Source: Mermis nigrescens (Eukaryota > Nematoda > Enoplea > Mermithida > Mermithidae). Taken from it: 64,000 nucleotides of DNA. The position numbers were made by a program, and so were the translations under genes. Position 1 is the stretch's first letter. Each line of letters starts with the position of its first letter. The notes beneath the pieces are model-generated. The model was not told the DNA's origin, did not search any database, and worked only from the letters and a program-made list of their open reading frames with translations. This document shows positions 46,147 to 58,397 of the stretch, in pieces. The stretch lies in contig JAVLUZ010000157.1 in assembly GCA_036768485.1 (NCBI GenBank), forward strand, positions 16,061,877 through 16,125,876, read 5' to 3'.

Positions 46147-47105
46147 GCCAATATTTCAGCGTGATTATACTTATATTGAAAAATATTCATCATTCTACTC
46201 AAGTTCAAGAATAGTACATTTATGATAATGAAAATAATCATTTAAAGACGAGTCAAAAACCTCTGAAATAAGAAAAACCCTATCATACAATATGCAATAC
46301 GGAGTTATCTATCGGCATTAGAGGATAGATGTATAATTCAAAGTTCACCTCTTCATACCTCAACAAACACTGACTGTAGAAAAGTTTAAAGGTCAGATTC
46401 GTTATTCTGACCTTACGGAGAACATTTTTTTAATTCATCATCCACAACGCTCTGGCGGAAAAATTTTTTTAGTGTAAAGTTTACACCTACACTAATAACG
46501 CAATATTGATTGTAAAGAAACAAAATTAATTTTGACGTGTAGCGCTTAGGACGAGGCACACTTTAAAGATAATTACCACGTTTTGTCTACTAAGTGGAGA
46601 AAATAGCAGGAACAAAATTTTTTGTCCCAGACTTTTCACAATAAACCGCCTCTAAATTTGAAAATATTACTTTAATAAAATAGAAAAGGCTCTCCTAGAT
46701 TTTATAACCGTCTACCTTTCGAAACCAATCAGACTGCATAGAATGTAAAACTGAGTTAGATATGCTTGTGCACATGAAACATTAAAAAACCGTCTAATTT
46801 ATACTCCTGTGCAACAACTAATGAGTGTAAAGAAATTGTAAGACCAGATTCGTAAACTACTAATCAGGGAACACATTTTTTAAAAAATTGGCCTTCCGAC
46901 AATTATTCAATTTTCCGCTTTACACTTTACACACTCACGACTAGCTCGGTATTGAGTGTAAACAAAACAAAATTTATCTAAGTTTTTTATTATCTACCTT
47001 TTAAAAAAACCGCACCTCCCAGATGTGTGCCGTTATAGCTGTGAGTAGGGAAAAAATTTCGCACTCGCTGTGATAGACATATAAGAAAAAAGGATGGCCA
47101 AGTAT

Positions 47106-48353
47106 ACTTGTATCGCGCTACCTATGATTAATCGAAAATTGGCTTTTTACATCATTTCTGCTTCATTCAAGGCATTTTGCGGGTTAGGTAACCGAACTTT
47201 TCGTCGCCTATGTAAAATCGCGCAGCAAAATGTTTATCAGCTCAAAATCACCTGACAGTGACTCAGCGCAGATCTCGGACCCTAAAAGGTACCTATACCC
47301 TTTCTTTACGAATGTGATTGAACAGCATTTGATTGACTTCACTGCCCGCCAAATTGAAACAAAATGTAGTTTAAACTCGCTTAGCAGCTCATTTTCAAAA
47401 CATTATATGGTGAACAGTCGCTTCTAAAACTGTAGTCTGTTTCACTAACTTCGTGTATAAATTCTTAGAATTTTCGTCGACAGTAGGCCGGCGGGTTACG
47501 ATTTAGTACGATGGATTGGCAGCGCCCACAGAAATTTTTAGGTTAGAGAAACAGGCATGTTAGATGAGAGGGGTTGTTTGCCAAAATTTTGGAAGTACGA
47601 CCTTTTTTTCAAGAGTCCCCCAAAAGAAAAAATTGAAAATTATTTCAGAGTCCATATGGAAGACCGCCTGCTTTAGCTAACGAACCCATCGTTTATTAAT
47701 TTTTATCTTCTAAGCGCCCCAAGTTCGAGAAATAAATCGTGAATTAAGCCAACTTTAGAAATAAATGTCGGCGACAATGCCGATTTTTGTTTGCGATATC
47801 GCCAAAAGCTCAGATGGTATGTTGAGAAATCCTTGACCGACTTATCCTTTGGATATCGCCAAAAGTTATGTACGTACCGTGCAGTTTTTTTCCAATTTTT
47901 TGAGTATGACCTACTTAATTTTTTCACAACTCATAGAGCTCGTAAAGAAAAGCTCTAAAAGTGCTGCATTTTTGTGTATGTACCCGACTTCAACATTTTT
48001 GTCCCCCCAAATTCAGAAGGTCTGCCATGCTGCTCATAAGTAAATCTGTTTAAAATTAGATTTAAGGAGCAAAAACGGCATTTCTGAGTTTCTCATCTAG
48101 TTCAATTCATTGGCACAAAGAATGAAAAATTCAGTTTCTGTAGAGTCCTTTTGGATTCTGGGGGTCCTGTCAGATTCCGCTCCCATGCGATGACCGGACG
48201 CCATCTCAGCAAGGTCTCCAGGTTAACTGACGCATGGTTTTGTTTGTTTTCGGTATACCTACCTGTTTACCCTACAACATGAATACAATACGGGCATTAC
48301 GTAATTATCGAGACTCGCAACATTACATATGTACGTTCGATTTTCGGCTCATG
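47106..48353. other. Non-coding, weak candidate exon only
   Basis: A 65-codon frame at 47230-47427 has fairly balanced codons and an internal AAAAG/GTACCT donor-like site, but I recognise nothing in it. Bases 47570-48030 resemble 55785-56127 (GGAAGTACGA, CATTTTTGTCCCCCCAAATTCAGA), a degraded repeat. Confidence 0.35.
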
Positions 48354-48790
48354 CAGTGGCGGATCCAGAAAATTGTGACTGAGGGTCGGAGCCCCGAATT
48401 TTCCTAAAAGTGTAAACAACTGTTCGAAAAATCCGTCCATCATGCAAGCTAGCGGTTTTTTGCCGTCTTTTGATAGACAGATTCATTTGTGACCCTAAAA
48501 AACTTATAAATTTTCGAAACTTTTCAACGAAAAGGGCACAAAATTAGTGCAAAAATCGGCACAAAGTACGAGAAATCATTGTAAAAAACTAAAAAATCAT
48601 TGTTGTTTGAACTGTTCCTAATGACATAAAAGTAAAGTTTTGAAAGCGTCAATAAAGTCAGTAAACCGAAAATTCGAAAAATCGTCATAAAGGCTTAAAT
48701 CATCGAAAAATACGCATTATTCTCTATTGCGCCTGAATATTTTTTGACGGGAGGGGCGGCCGCCCCGACCCTCAACTGAATTTGCGCCTG
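48354..48790 (-). mobile_element. hAT MITE, CAGTGGCGGAT type, 437 bp
   Basis: Reversed relative to its sisters: starts CAGTGGCGGATCCAG and ends GGGGCGGCCGCCCC...GCGCCTG. Flanks GGCTCATG and GGCTCAAT match at 6 of 8. Shorter than the roughly 600-bp copies. Confidence 0.8.
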
Positions 48791-50554
48791 GGCTCAATAA
48801 AATATATCTTTATATAACTATCTTTGATAAATATGTATACGTAAATATAAATGGTATCTTTGATACTCGCTCCAGTCCGTCTTAGCATGTAAGCACTGGC
48901 AAAACTTTTATATTTCTGAGGATAATGTCATATTCTGACGCCGATAATTGGATTGAGCTGATCCGTAAATACATACGGCAGACTCGGTGTAATGTATGCA
49001 TGTAGATGATTAAAAGACTTAGGTAAGTATATCATAGCTTGGTCGATCAGGGGGGCCAAAAATTGAGCTTTGTGGGCCAAAATGAGCTCAAAAACGGGTA
49101 TAAGCGCTAAAATAGCATCGTAACTACTTTAAACACAGTTTCCGGTCAATTTGAAGCACTTATGAAGAAAATTTTCAATTTCCATCCATTTTGATCTTCA
49201 TTTTGCCCCATTTTCCTCGTAAAATTTTCCATTTTTTCAATTCTGAGAGGTCTAGACTAGACCCCCTAAATCCCCAACGTGCCTGTCTAATAAGCATCTA
49301 ATATGTATATAGGTACCTAATGTTAAGCAGACTGAATATCAAGGTACTTATATTATATTTAGGTCTTTAACCTATCACTTATGGTCGGTTTCGCAAAAAG
49401 TTCGGTCATAACTTTGAAAACTATCTCCGGCAATAAGCTGACGGATTCTGATTATAGCATTGGTCTGATATATAATTATCGTAACCCTTGGCTTATGTAC
49501 TGTCGATAAAAGTTCTTAAAAGTTATGCACGAACTGATGTGAAGCAGGCTATAAGTGCGGCACAATTCATAAATTTGGTATGATGCTTCCCAGTCAAAAA
49601 TACCTACTGGTTTTACTCTACTAAAATCATAACCGATGCTAACATTAAACCGGTAATCGGCATTGAGAAAACAAACAATAGAGAGGTCGTATTAGCTGCC
49701 ATAAAGCCTGCCAGGCACGTCTCAATGGAGGAAAGATCCGACGCAAGGATTAAAAAAAATTCGAAAAAATTGAATCTTTAAAAACTGGATGACCACTGCT
49801 ACGCTTGACGGTGTCTAAAATGGCTTAAAATTATACAAACACGCAGTTTGCCCCATGAAACGATGAATACCGGAACGCAATGCAGACAGGACAACCATAG
49901 CAAATTTGAGGAAGATAGCGATATTGTAGATCGTGCGAGACAATTTTCGAGCATCTTGATAATTTAATAATTATCTGAAATAAAAACTTTACGCATAAGT
50001 TCGACCGAGCTAGCAAATAAGGTTAATTTGGATAAGTAAAAATCATACTCTCAAAACAATGATCTTGAATGTTCATATCAGCTGCAGGAAAAAGTATAAA
50101 CTTTTTGTAATATTAGGATTGAGAAACATCTTGAGTTGTCTCAAAACTGGATTGTCTTTGTTTTTTATTCATAGGATAAGTAAAAAATTTCCCCCACTAT
50201 TTTCGACTAGAAATTACAAAACAATATGCGGAATATGCATATATAGACACCTATGTCCAAAACACATGCGATGCAAATGAATTCTGGTCGAATAAAAATG
50301 TCACCGTGATGAACTGTTGACATATGAATTTTGAAGATGTTGAACTTTGATAAATTGTTTTTTAAAAATGATCTAGAAATAGATTTTTCTATTTATTGAA
50401 TAAAATACAATGTGTGTACGTACATGCAAAAACACTTGCTAGTTGCTCCTACGATTTGAAGCCAGTGAAGCAATATAGAGAATTTAATTTTTTCTTCGAA
50501 TCAGAAAGTCTAGATTTTGGGAATTCGCTTTGCCTACTTCGAAGATAGTTCACC
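48791..50554. other. Non-coding region downstream of the expansin-like gene
   Basis: No gene seen. Bases 49385-49560 are the second copy of the repeat at 1800-1985. Bases 49030-49290 contain a degraded MITE-like G-rich/C-rich pair (GATCAGGGGGGCC, GACCCCCTAAATCCCC). Confidence 0.4.
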
Positions 50555-53500
50555 TTATTTCACCGACCCATATTCCGGTGGGAACCATATGTCAGTGATG
50601 GTTTCCAGACAACCGGTACTCGCAGGCAAAAAAGTCCAGTTGACACTAGCGTGACCAGCCATGTAGCCAGGACCTTTGTACTGCTTGCCATTCCGCTCTC
50701 CTCCATCCAATAGAAAAAATGTGGGCCAACTCATATCCAACTGTGTTTCATCACAATATCCACACTTGTCTACTGCCTGAAAATCATCAATAGATGGGCA
50801 AAACCTTCAGATAAATTAAGAAGTAAATTTATAAATAAAAATGAATAATTACAGAAAATAAATGTATTATTTTGGCATCAAGGTGTTTGAAACTGTATGT
50901 AAGTGTGAAAAATGCCGTTGATAGAAAATCTGCGAACACGAAGGAAATCGTTTTTCCCTTTTTCCATTCTGTATCGTTCTTCATAATTTTGATGTATGAC
51001 TGTTTAAAGTGATAAGTGGTCTTATAATTTCGCTTATAAATAGCTCTTATCAGTCCAAAACACCGGACAATGATTATTCAAAAAAATGTTCGTTATCTGT
51101 TCGCTCTTCATGGCCTGCTCCGGAATTTCTAGAAAATTTTTTGCCGTAGTGTGATTCAAAAGTATCAATAACACAGCCAACCAGAATAAAGTCAGTTTAA
51201 AGCGATATTAACTACGGCTTTCCTAACCATTCTCGAATCTTTTGAGTGCTGAATCGGCTCATCCGCTTTCGCGGTATATAACCAGCGTATGCACAGCATG
51301 GTCGATCTGGGGGTCAGTCGGTCTGAGGGGAATAAACAATGGAACTTTTTGGGCAAAAATAACGTCGAAAACTGGAATAAATGATAAAATGGCGTTTAAA
51401 CTACATACATATATTAATCTAAAGTTTCTGCTTGAAGCGCTGTTGAAAAAAATTTGTTTTCGTCGGTTAGCCTTCATTTACCCTCACTTTTCCCAGAAAA
51501 TTTCTTATTTTCCATCTTGGAAATCCAGAGACACCGCCAAAGCCCCTATGTGCATGTATGTCGCCAGCCGACGTCACCCACACGATCTTTTTTCTGCATA
51601 ACTCTTTTACTTAACACTTAAAAGTGGAATATCAAATGCAAAAATGCACGAGACGGCTAGCGATTTGCGAACCGAAGCGCGTAGAAAGAAAATAATTTAT
51701 GCACATATGTAATTATGTGAGATTGGCTGAATTATACTTCCGTATCACCTTCTGCAAAAAAGCCTCAAGAATTTTAAAGAAAATTTAAGCGTTAAATACA
51801 GTACCTACAAACTTTTACAAAAGTAGTCCTATTCAAATGAGCATACAACCTGTGTATGTAAATTATAATGCTACTGAATATTGCAGGTAGTCAACTCAAA
51901 TGATAAATTTAGCTTTTTTGATTTCTCGAGAAACTGCTGTCAAAATTCTAGAGCTGTCAAAATTAACCTGGGCGAAGAAACAACGATCTCCGATTCGGAG
52001 TCCCACACATTGCCCGCAGAGTGGATCATTGTTCGTGTTTGAAGCCGTGTAGTAATTACCAGGGACTGCAACGACTGTCTGCCTGCCAGCATGAAAATGC
52101 GTGCCACAGGCACCATATCCCTTAAATTTTCTTTGTAAAAAAGGCATGAAGAGAAAAGAAACCGAAACTGCATTTTGTGTTACGTTTGCAATCGATAAGT
52201 AATTTATGTTTCAAGGGATAAATTTCAATGAAAAAGAGTAAGGAGTCAAAAGCAGACAATAAGCAGCAAAAATATATATGTACGTATGTATACCTTAAGG
52301 AAGAAAGAGAAAAATTACTCATTTGCTTAAATAAGCAAAATAAAAGAACATAATAAGTACCTACTTAAAAACAGAGGATAAAAAGCCAAACAGAGTGAGT
52401 GACCTTCGAGCGATCAATTTGCATCTTTAGAAAATTATCATGAAAATGTTGATATGAGGAAATTAGTAAAAAATAACTTTCATACGTTTCACTATGTAAC
52501 TGGTTCTGATAGCCAATAATAATCCGCCATTATTATTAATTATATCACATAATTCTATATTCACTATTCGTTTTTCACTACAACTATGTAATTCTTTCTT
52601 CTGTCTTCTTATGCTTATGACTGAGAAACAAGTTTAGATCAAGATTTTAGTTCGTTTTTAGACGTGCAAGGCATACGTGGGCAGCAAGAAAATTCTGGTG
52701 GGTGCAAGATTTTTCAAAGGTCAAAAAATTGCCTTAAAAATGGTGGTATGGCGAAAAAACACCATTTTTCGACGTTTCTCATCGAGCACTATCCAGTGGC
52801 ATCAAAAAATTGCGAAAAAAACGGGAAAAGTTTTAAAAACTGAATTCTGGGGGGTATTTTGATTTCTGGGGGGTATTTTGGTTTCTCAGATGGTGCATAT
52901 CCCCCAAACCCCCACGCCCAGGTGGGGTGCAAGGTATTCCAGGGAACAAAAAGGATCGAAAACTGCGCTTACAATTGACGCAAAATGTATGAATTAAAAA
53001 AAATTATAATTTCTCGCATATTAACTGGAGGAATTATATTTTTCTACTATGTATACATTAAAAGCATTTATTCGTGCATATTCATGCCACATAATATCAC
53101 TTCTATCCAGGGGCGGATTTAAGTAGGGCAGCCGCCCCCCATTGGCCAGGCGAGATAAAGAATGCATATGTATTTTGTAATGATTTTTGGCTGTGAGTGA
53201 TCATAATTTCTCAATTTTTCCGGCGCTTCGCACCGGATAATACCTATTAATGACATTTATGTAAGTACTTTCTTTGCGATCTAAAAGCCATTTTTTCTTA
53301 TGGATTAAATTTTATAACGATTTCAAGTGCAGAAACAGCTATTTCAGCGTAGATTTATTCTATTTTCAAGCATAGCTTTGTAAAAGTTGCGGCGTTCCAC
53401 ATCAAGTGCTGCAAACAGGCAGCTAATTGAGCAGTAAATGAGGCTTTTTGACGTCTTTCCGCCTGAATTTCTCTAGTTTTTTTGCTGAAGTCAAAGGAAG

Positions 53501-54385
53501 TAAACCATTGTTTAGCAAAAAATTGTCTAAAATTTTAAAATTTTTCGAAAAAATATTGCGTCGAAAGTGGTTTTACTCGTAAATGAAAATAGACAACGTA
53601 AAACGCCGAAAAACGCTATCTCGCACGCAAAGTGCAATTTTTTGGACCTATTTTTGACTGTTTTAGGAAAAGATGGGGTATCCCTTCCCATAGGAAAATC
53701 TTAGATCCGCCACTACTCCTGCCCTGCCTTTTTATTGAAAGCGAGTCGATCGAATAACTTAGTACCTATGTGTTTACTATTAATAGTTCCGTCGTGCTTG
53801 AGCGTAATGTAATGTACATACTTGAATTCTAGCTCTCAAAAGCCGAAAAACTGTGCAATACCTTGGAATTTAACTCCAGAAAAATTCATCCCTTTCCCAT
53901 GTAAGCACGAGAGCAAAGGATAATATAATGTATAAAAGCCCATCCATCCTATTTCTCTTGACTTTTTTATTTGCAAGAACTTTAAATGCATATGTATGTC
54001 GATCTTGTCGTTAGGGCCTACCGGACGGATTTATCATTTTTTAATGGAAGAAATCATCGCGAAATTTCACTACCGCTTCTTCATTTTTCTAAAATGACAG
54101 CTAAATTGAAATCAACTTTCTGACCAGATTTGTAGGTACCTACATATTAATCAGAGATGAATGAGCCAATTGCACGAGGAAATCTATATGTGGTTGTGCA
54201 CACAGAGACATCGGTGTCTCTCTTAAGATTCTTTACATTCTTAATTTACTTCCTATTTGCCTTACCACGGTTGCATCATCGACCCAGATAGTCATAGATC
54301 CTTTGATAACTTTATTAAAGGGAATTCCTGCAGAAGGCATAGCCCGCAAAAATATAAATGACATAGCGACTGTTTGTAACATCAT
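50555..54385 (-). CDS. Expansin/loosenin-like secreted DPBB protein, 3 exons
   Basis: Exons on the minus strand are 54385-54266, 52120-51968 and 50774-50555, all in phase 0, giving 164 residues. The N-terminus starts MM with a hydrophobic stretch (TVAMSFIFL), a plausible but weak signal peptide cut near residues 18-20. The rest is one double-psi beta-barrel of the expansin, loosenin and barwin superfamily: GYGACGTHF (41-49), DPLCGQCVGL (72-81), VDKCGYCD (93-100), LDMSW (104-108) and a C-terminal GHASVNWTFL (132-141). Asp94 and Asp105 match the two conserved aspartates of the expansin groove. Cysteines 45, 75, 78, 87, 96, 99 and 147 could form disulfides. There is no carbohydrate-binding C-terminal domain, so it resembles single-domain loosenins and plant natriuretic-peptide-like proteins more than two-domain expansins. 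Such proteins loosen cell-wall polysaccharide without hydrolysis; here that role is inference. The acceptor of exon 2 (TTTAAG) is weak, and CAAAG 11 nt upstream is an alternative but breaks the phase. The introns contain MITEs (52672 and 53108). Confidence 0.85.
52672..52926 (-). mobile_element. CACACCTGG-type MITE, reversed copy
   Basis: Starts CATACGTGGGCAGCAAG and ends CACGCCCAGGTGGG. A perfect 8-bp TSD GTGCAAGG lies at 52664-52671 and 52927-52934. In intron 1 of the expansin-like gene. Confidence 0.9.
53108..53715 (+). mobile_element. hAT MITE, CAGTGGCGGAT type, 608 bp
   Basis: Starts CAGGGGCGGATTTAAG and ends CTTAGATCCGCCACTA. Flanks CTTCTATC and CTCCTGCC match at 5 of 8, so this is an older copy. 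Contains GGCGCTTCGCACCGG. In intron 1 of the expansin-like gene. Confidence 0.8.
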
Positions 54386-55420
54386 TTTCGGTTATTTTTG
54401 TAGGTACCTATAACACATATTCATTAAGTGATTTGTGAGGACGATACGCTTAATTAGAATATCTGTAACATAAAAATTTGAAATTTGAACATTTCGCTGC
54501 AATATTGGAAAAAATGGCTGCTCAAATAGACGCGATTGAGTACTATGCATTAAATTAATAAAACTGACTCGCATGTTGAAGATAAAATCAAACTCGAGAA
54601 ATTATGCTAAAGCATGATTTATGTACCTATTCATACTATTCATATTTATACTAGGATAGACTGAACATTCCACTTGAATTCGCAGAAGTACAGACAGAAG
54701 TTAGAATAAGAAAAGAATGACATACCTACTAGGTTCAGAATCAGTGAATATGGATTCAAAATAGAATCAATATTAGAACAGATTAGAATAGTCCCAAAAA
54801 ACAACGATATAATGTAAATATGCAATTGTTTCATGAAACTTTAGACACAAGCAAAGAAATATGGACTTTTAAGCTTTGCATTTGATAAAACAGCCAACAG
54901 AGCAAAGCAAGAAGGACATTTTGATTCGAAAAACTATATTTTGTCATGCCACATTTATTAATCGCCATGTTTGCCATCAACTAACATATTCGTGAAAGAA
55001 AATAAAACTTCTATTGAAATATGTTATAATAGATCATTTTTATTTCTCTGATCCATAAATCCTCTTCGCGATGCTTATGATGAAATTATTTCCAAGTAAT
55101 CGTGAAATATTACGTGCGAATTATTAAGCTGATACTCAATGTCTCATTGAAAAATGCATTGAACTATCTGACAATATGTTATCCGATAACATATGCGATG
55201 CTACGTACTTACTTCATTCAACATTCTTGCGTCTCATCACGGACCCTTGAAACACTTAATACTGAATGTAAATTTTCACTGATTTAGATTTTTCTGTTTA
55301 AGCGCTATCATCACTTATCACATTTTTGATGTTATATACACCAAAGCGATCTACCCAACAAGTTTTCGTGTTTTTTCAGATTTTGTTGAAAAAGCATTAC
55401 ATCCTTAGTCCAGTTAGCAA
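54386..55420. other. Upstream of the expansin-like gene, no gene seen
   Basis: AT-rich sequence holding the likely promoter of the minus-strand gene; no TATA box can be singled out with confidence. Only short unrelated open frames occur. Confidence 0.35.
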
Positions 55421-55424
55421 GGTT

Positions 55425-55570
55425 GGCAAATCGCCGACTTTCCGATTTTTATTGGCGGTATCGCCGATTCTAACGACATTCACGATTTCTCGTCGGCGAT
55501 ATCGGCAACTTTCCTGAATCGAAAAATCGGCGCTATCGCCGACGATCGGCGACATCGCCGAGTTTTTCAT
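55425..55570. repeat. Cluster of ATCGCCGA motifs
   Basis: About ten copies of (T)CGCCGA or its complement TCGGCGA within 145 bp of otherwise AT-rich DNA, arranged as imperfect palindromes (e.g. ATCGCCGACGATCGGCGA). Looks like a small transposon or a protein-binding cluster; borders were not found. Confidence 0.7.
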
Positions 55571-55784
55571 CTGAAGTGGCCTTTGTGCCGTGAGAAGAAT
55601 ATTGAAAGACATTTTTAGAGCGTTCTCTTTTCCTTCTAGACCCTATCCCCGCTACATGTCAGTGCCTCACCCAACAACGAATTTTTCTGATTATGTTTTT
55701 TATATTCTTTCCATAATCCCTATGCTGTCCATGCATGGCTATATGTATCTACGCTCCATAGGCGTAAATATATGCGCAGTGGCG

Positions 55785-56127
55785 TAATCATGGTGGGATA
55801 GGGGGACTAGTCCCCTGAAAATTTGGAAGTACGAGTATATTTTGCAGGGTTCCCCAGGAGAAAAAATTAAAAATTATCAAAACGCATCTAAAAGATCGTT
55901 CAAATAGATTTTAGCACACTTTTGAACCAATAAGTCCAAAATTTTAGGACGCTTCGCAGCGTTTTATTTACATACAGCATATTTTTTAATGTAATTTAAA
56001 TGAAGTACATAGAGCTTGCTGTTTAAAGCTCAAAAACACCATTATTTTTTGCCTACGAGTAGTTGTTGAGACACTCGACTTCAAACTTTGCATCCCCCCA
56101 AATTCAGAGGGCCAGCTACGCCCCTAA
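55785..56127. mobile_element. CAGTGGCGTA-ended MITE, putative
   Basis: Starts CAGTGGCGTAATCATGG and ends CCAGCTACGCCCCTA. Inside the left end, GGGGGACTAGTCCCC is palindromic. A GCTTCGCAGCG motif sits in the middle. Target duplications are not clear. Partly similar to 47570-48030. Confidence 0.55.
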
Positions 56128-56739
56128 ACATCCGATACATAATCGTACTAAATATTTGCAATATAAAGAATTAATAGAATGATGAAATAAATCGTATGTA
56201 GCTCAATGCAACGGTTGCATGCAAGTCTGCATTCAGTTCACTTACGCATCTATTAAAAATTTGAGCTGTTCTTTTTAAAGCCAACGGATAATCGTGCAAT
56301 GTTTGTTCAGCCGTTTGTTTCATTGCACGAGCATTTACTATCCTCTGCAAATAGAAAGCGATTTTAAAATTTGTTTATATAAATGATTATTAAATAAATC
56401 GTTCAATTACAGCAAGAGGAGCAAATTTGCTTTTATCACGGGAGCGTTTAGCATAATTTGCGGATCAGCTCATATTTTTTTCCACAAATACATTGTCAAT
56501 ACCATTTACGACAATACAGCTGGTCGCTGAATTTTTTCGAATGACCTTTTGTGGCCTTTAAACGCATGTAATTTAATTCGATCAAATACATATTTGCACA
56601 AATTGATCTTTACTTCACAATAAATCCGCTTATAGGACTATTTACAAATAAGAGGTGGGTTGTAAATATTTGCTTTCTGCTACAACAAGTAAAAAATGGC
56701 ATCAAAAAAGCTATGAAGATAAAAAAATTCATATTGTAG

Positions 56740-57149
56740 ATGGTCTCATCTACACGCGTTTCACGCTACCGAGCGGAACGCTTTTGACCGTATCAAAATT
56801 GGTCAATTCTTCGCCGAGTTGCGAATTCGGCGCTCTAGCCGAAAAGAGGCCAATCATCTCTTGCCGTCGGACCTCGACTCCGACCTCAGGAAGCGCCGCG
56901 ACGATCTAGCCACTACGCGCTCATTAATCCCACTAGCAAGTCACGTACATACTGTGAGAGGTATGCAATGTGAGCTATCCTGTGGATTTATTATAATTTC
57001 CCTTTTTAAACATAGGCGACATGACCGCTAATCAGTTGATTAATTTGCTGGAAGACGAGAATGAATTATTTCGCAAAAATGTTATTGAAAAACCCTTCTC
57101 TGCTACTAACTACAGTGAGATCTATCGAATTACAGTAAATAAGAAATAA
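56740..57149 (+). CDS. Two candidate exons of an unrecognised protein
   Basis: Exon a (56740-56960) follows a TTGTAG acceptor and ends AGAG/GTATGC. Exon b (57016-57149) follows AACATAG and ends at a TAA. The 55-nt intron keeps frame (phase 1). Exon a is GC-rich against its surroundings with C/G third positions, and reads through ERNAFDRIKIGQFFAELRIR and LPSDLDSDLRKRRDDLA, a charged, likely helical stretch. Exon b begins DMTANQLINLLEDENELF. No Met starts exon a in frame, so an upstream exon would be needed. Exon a also has open frames on other registers. From about 57056 exon b overlaps a repeat also present, reversed, at the window's right end. I do not recognise the family. Confidence 0.4.
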
Positions 57150-58017
57150 GGGGTTACTGTAGCCTCCGAAAACATTTACTGGAAAAGCTCTCGGATAAAT
57201 GAAACAGACTATAAGTAAGTCCCGTATGTACATATAGTGGGTTCTGTTTAGGTGTGATGGGTATCTCCTCGGGCGGCATGCTGTCCGTTTAGACATCCGT
57301 ACATACATCCAGTCACCCATCCAATTTCCAAACCAAATATATTTACAATTTTGCGATTTTTTGCCAAAGGTAAAAACGCATTGTAATATGCATACTATGT
57401 ACACCATTTCGATGATTTCAGAACGCAATGTAAAGCATGCACTTTACAGCAAATAAATCATTTTGCATACCCCTAAGGTCGCGTTTTGAGTCCGTTTTAT
57501 TTTGATTTGTTGGTTCAGTTGATTTATGTAGACACGCCCATAGCGATTGAAACCTATATTTCCTCAGCCAGTATTATGCCAGCTATATCCTGACGAAAAT
57601 CCATGAAGTGAGCATTATTGTATTATGTTGCCTTAATTTCAAAAATCAGCTGATCTTAATTTTGACCATAAAAATTAAATCGTTTTGAATTGACAAAAAT
57701 ATTTAATTTAATGTGCAGTTTTAAATTCTTTGCATGTTGCGTTTTTATGCATTTGAATGAATCACAGTTAATATTTATTAGTCGCATTTCTCCATTAGGA
57801 ACCATTTTTCTGTTAAAATTTTGATTTTGTAGCATTATTTAATGTTTCATAACCAATCTTTATATTTACATATTTTAGCTGAAAATTTGTAGAATTAGGG
57901 CCTTTTGGTAGCATTCTTTCGGTTAAAAATCAGCAAAAGTATACGCATGACTTAAAAATGGAATTTTCGCTGAAATTTGGGAAGGCAATTTGTAAAAATT
58001 GGCTTCGTGGGCTAGTT

Positions 58018-58180
58018 TTCTTGACCAGGTCCTATTTTGGGAGACCAGCACCAATTTTTGGGGGACTATGACGAAAAAAGCCAAAAATGGCACAAAAACG
58101 TTTAAAAAGTCATATTTTTCCGATTTTTCTGAATTTTGGTCGTCCGGACTCCCCCATTCCCCCAGAGCTTCGTGCCTGGT
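58018..58180. repeat. Dispersed MITE-like repeat (copy 2)
   Basis: Same orientation as 31375-31545, sharing CCTATTTTGGGAGACCA, CGTTTAAAAAGTCATATTTT and CCCCCAGAGCT.CGTGCCTGG. Neither copy has a clear duplication. Confidence 0.7.
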
Positions 58181-58299
58181 GCTACCCACATATGACGCCT
58201 ACCCAGAGCAGTAAATAGACACAATTATCATTATTCTCAAACCTTGGGTTCTGCATAACATGTAGATGCGGGCTGTGTCAGTGCAGTGCACATACTCAC

Positions 58300-58397
58300 C
58301 ATCGAGCTCAGGCGCTGGCTGCTATTCTTCGCAGCTTTCCCGGCAGCTCGTTTTTGCGGAACTACCCACTTTTTGAACTTCTCAATTACAGCTGTTT
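58300..58397 (-). CDS. Candidate internal exon, basic peptide
   Basis: On the minus strand it lies between a TTTAATCAG acceptor and a textbook ATG/GTGAGT donor. The 98-nt exon reads 32 residues including KFKKWVVPQKRAAGKAAKNS, lysine/alanine-rich. Its GC content is well above the flanks. I found no partner exon and recognise no family. It could be one exon of a larger minus-strand gene whose other exons lie in the 54.4-58.3 kb stretch or beyond. Confidence 0.35.

Noticed and set aside
47230..47427. 65-codon frame as a gene
   Set aside because: Codons look plausible, but there is no family resemblance, no clear splice partner and no independent support.
57066..57428. 120-codon minus-strand frame
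   Set aside because: It overlaps the repeat shared with the window end and the candidate plus-strand exon. It has no splice context and no known motif.
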